DNA of 64,000 nucleotides from Epiperipatus broadwayi. Lineage: Eukaryota > Onychophora > Udeonychophora > Euonychophora > Peripatidae. The translations under genes and the position numbers were made by a program. Position 1 is the stretch's first letter; each line of letters begins with the position of its first letter. Below are positions 61,303 through 64,000 of the stretch, piece after piece. The notes under the pieces were generated by a model. That model searched no databases and was not told the origin of the DNA. It was given only the letters and a program-made list of their open reading frames with translations. The stretch covers positions 6,555,011-6,619,010 of the forward strand of contig JAQFVV010006221.1 in the NCBI GenBank assembly GCA_028023455.1, in the 5' to 3' direction.

Positions 61303-61639
61303 GTCTAAATGATAGAACTTAGACAAACAACATTACCCTCATTTTATTGCCAAGGCAATCTAATTTCACTAACATTTTGCTACTAATCAAATTAAGAGAC
61401 AGTAGTTAATAAATAAAATTTCTATATTGTAACAATTACTTAAAAAAACCTTTTATTGGCTGAAACCCACTTTTGAAAATGTTAATCTTTCACTACCTAT
61501 TTACTTTTAAAACATAATTTAAAGAAGGAAGAAGCTGAATAACAAGTATTACTTTACTACTTTATAATTTTTAATTGAATACGCTTGATTAATATATGAA
61601 TCTATTAATCAGCTATTTAATTAGTATTTGTAAAGAATG

Positions 61640-63480
61640 GGCTTGTTTTTTATTTTTGCTGATGTTTTTGATATCCAATATGGATCTATGTTATTTTCAT
61701 ATGCGATGTGATGGGTAATTGCAGTTGATTTTGAAATTTATTAATTCTTATCATTGTCGAAAATCCAACTTCATGCGTATACAAAGTGATAAAAGAAACT
61801 GAAATTTTAAAAACTTTTATAGAAAAAGTTGGTGTTTTGAATTGACTATCAAATGTATATTAAATTTTTTATGAACAGAATTTATTTTTACCAAAAAATC
61901 GTCAAACAAGTAATTTTTCAGTTTTTGTGATATAACAATAACCACTTTATCACTTTGAAATGGATTCACAAATCAATTATTTTTCTCATAAATTTTTATT
62001 CCGTTATTGAAATAATAATCAAAAATTTCTTTCATTGAGTCTCAATGTGTAATTATTACAGAAATTAAGTCATCATTTAATGTCAATTTATTTTCAGTGA
62101 TAAAAATTTTGAATGTCTTGAAACAATCATACTTTTGGTGTTTTTTTTTTTTTTCATAAATGATGTTTATTGCTAAAACATCTAATGTATCATAAACTGC
62201 AAATATATCAGTTATCTGTTCCTCATAAGTATAAATATAATTTGTTTAATTTCAAAAATCGATATGCCAACCCAAGCGAAATAAAAACAAACATCTCCTC
62301 ATGCTAAGATTTTGCATAATCGTTTTTTCCATCTAGAAATTTTGTGACTTCTTCATGAAGTTCAGAATGTCTGATTAGCATATGTCCCTCGATGGTCAGT
62401 ATCCTTTAGTATTCAAAAGAAGAAATTTATAAAAAAACTTCTCATCTCTTGTCTCACTTTTTTAAATAAATGTGATTATAAGAACTTTCTGGTAAAATTT
62501 ATGATTTTTCACAGCAGTGTGTGAAACATTTTTCAAAACATCTGACATGGTTTTAGATACTAATGCTTTTCTATGATGACTACAAAGTGTTATTGATTTA
62601 TTCATACTTAAAGAACGTATTTCACAATACTACTATTTTTATCCCACATTACAACGTAATTTCATCCAGTGCAGATGCTTTAATTTTATATACCTATCAA
62701 GAGTCCTAAAAATGTTCTTAGGTTTATAAAATATCTTCATAAGGTTCATTGTTTTATATAAAACAAATAATCAATTGGGATAAACCTTGTATGTCGTTTG
62801 ACTTATCCAGTTGCAGGGGGAAAAAAATTAGTCATCTTAACTCTGTTGATGAGCTTGTTATCTTCTTATTCAGATATTTCATCTATTCTATTAGTAATCA
62901 CATTATTGGAAAGTAGAATTAATTTCTTTCAAATATTTGTGACCAATAACTTCAACAATATCTTTTGTAGTTTCAGGCTTAGATTATGCACATTTATAAA
63001 CTAATGAGATATGAAGTATGCATAGTTTTTTTTTATAAATACTGATGAAATGAGAAAATAAATTTTTGAATAAATTCTTTTAGTTTGCTTTCAAAAAAGT
63101 GAAACATCTTGTTTTTTAAATCTACGTGCTTGTCTCAATATGATATAATTTATTTAGTCACCTACTCTCTTTCTGAAAATTTCTCTGTTTAATAATGTAC
63201 TGCAAATGTGAATTCTTGTTTGTCACCATTTCATATAAATCCAAATTTTAAGCAGTCTTAATTATATTTTATATTTTTCATTGTATTATTAATTAAAAAC
63301 TTGAAGGACTTTCAATTTTTCTTGATTGTCTTTTCATCTGTGGCATATCATTTTTAAAGTTCCTTTTCAGCAACATGCATTTTGTTCATATTCCATCAAC
63401 CTTTCATCCATTACTATAGTAAATATTAAAAAAAGTAATGAGAGAAGCACTCTGTATTTGCATAACATGCTAATTATTAA
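61640..63480 (-). pseudogene. Second hAT transposase relic, ZBED5/SCAND3-like
   Basis: Minus-strand remnants in N-to-C order. Near 62810-62920 is ILLSNNVITNRIDEIS, the LSNNTVxRRIxEMS motif. Near 62520-62600 is HHRKALVSKTM, the HReALVSKxM motif. Near 62320-62390 is LIRHSELHEEVTKFLDGKND. Near 61740-61800 comes the C-terminal VGFSTMIRINKF, the family's VGFSxMxxIK. Many frame breaks; no terminal repeats found. It lies 340 bp after the hAT at 58388-61302 and is a different, more degraded member of the same superfamily, not part of it. Confidence 0.75.
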
Positions 63481-63603
63481 ATTAAGAAAATATTTACATT
63501 CTATTTGCACTTACTAACAATTGCATTACGTAATTAACTTGTATCAATATATCTGTTATTTAAGTTCTTACAGTATGCAATTATAATAAGTATATCATTA
63601 CAT

Positions 63604-63777
63604 CACATGATCACCATTTCTTATGCTAGCACATCTGTTATTAGCACAGGCAAAACTCTTCATACAATAGTGCCACTCAGTGCCAACCAGAGTAATCAAT
63701 TAACAAGCCTTCTGGTATCCATTGATTACTCTGGTTGGCACTGAGTGGCACTACTATATGGAGAGTTTTGCCTGTGT
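63604..63777 (-). mobile_element. Foldback-family element, copy 6 (13-bp target duplication, no hammerhead)
   Basis: A 174-bp palindromic insert bounded by the perfect 13-bp repeat TATATCATTACAT at 63591-63603 and 63778-63790. The arms contain GGCAAAACTCTTCATACAAT and GTGCCACTCAGTGCCAACCA and their inverses; the inner hammerhead part is missing. The left end CACATGATCACCATTTCTTA is the family 3' end in minus orientation. Confidence 0.85.
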
Positions 63778-64000
63778 TATATCATTACATGTTGTCGCAA
63801 GTTCTTCCGATCATGTATATCTTGATCTATTTGTCTACTCACCTACATTTTTTTAGTTATGGACAAATAATTGCTGCTGAGAGTTGATTGATAAATAATT
63901 CAAGATTTATTTGATATAGATCTATGAGATTAGAGAAACTAGACAAAAGAATTGTATTTATATATATTGGACTACTTCCATCATCTAATATAAAGCATTG

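Larger units (their letters stand above)
53590..64000. other. Intron after exon e, open at the window end
   Basis: Starts with donor GTAAAC. It holds the TA-flanked element, foldback copies 5 and 6 and two hAT relics. Stretches 54775-56820, 57560-58370, 61311-61630 and 63800-64000 have nothing I can name; 55280-56660 is slightly less AT-rich and may be an old, unrecognisable insertion. Confidence 0.6.

Noticed and set aside
1-64000. CRISPR arrays, bacterial operons, phage or plasmid features
   Set aside because: No regularly spaced repeats with unique spacers, no dense coding, and spliced exons with large introns show eukaryotic nuclear DNA.

Overview
The window is animal nuclear DNA: very AT-rich, intron-dominated and full of decayed transposons. 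It holds one recognisable host gene, on the + strand, as five small GT-AG exons (5699-5777, 36088-36183, 40390-40618, 46360-46459, 53440-53589). Their phases join without a break into 218 codons. They encode the end of the cysteine-rich domain, one EGF-like module, a Thr/Pro-rich juxtamembrane stalk, a single transmembrane helix and the start of a basic cytoplasmic tail. This is the C-terminal half of a membrane-anchored ADAM protein of the ADAM11/22/23 (Drosophila mind-meld) clade. The N-terminal pro-, protease-like and disintegrin exons lie upstream of the window; the rest of the tail lies downstream or was not found. The species cannot be fixed. The base composition, intron sizes of 4-30 kb and repeat repertoire fit an invertebrate, and a chelicerate or another arthropod is only a guess.

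Everything else is intron. Region by region: 281-3203 is a Ty3/gypsy-type LTR retrotransposon with two 417-bp LTRs and a 5-bp target duplication; 7120-8545 holds a large inverted repeat; 15236-16450 is a minus-strand LINE relic; 17925-19315 is a deleted LTR element; 23870-26903 is a cluster of foldback and tandem repeats carrying hammerhead-like motifs; 28232-29010 has two SINEs; 29933-33277 is a complete hAT element with 8-bp target duplications and a frameshifted transposase; 34250-35470 is a plus-strand LINE relic; 38680-39720 may be a decayed Tc1-like element; 44351-45329, 48850-49460, 58388-61302 and 61640-63480 are four more hAT relics of the GTF2IRD2/ZBED5-like type; 47285-47389 is a retroposed tRNA-like sequence; 51240-52240 is a GC-rich, promoter-like stretch, probably a solo LTR; 53736-54772 is a TA-flanked terminal-inverted-repeat element.

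The most interesting signal is a dispersed family of short elements (3759-4110, 24782-25234, 40951-41132, 43628-43782, 56850-57550, 63604-63777), several of them palindromic. Four copies are bounded by direct repeats of 11-14 bp, which points to insertion by target-primed reverse transcription rather than by a cut-and-paste transposase. They carry a sequence that folds as a type I hammerhead ribozyme: CUGANGA and GAAAC core boxes, a GUC cleavage site, a two-part stem I and a palindromic minimal stem III. A second, tandemly duplicated family at 26281-26903 has the same core with a different palindromic stem III. This resembles the hammerheads known from Penelope-like retroelements, but no Penelope reverse transcriptase is visible here.
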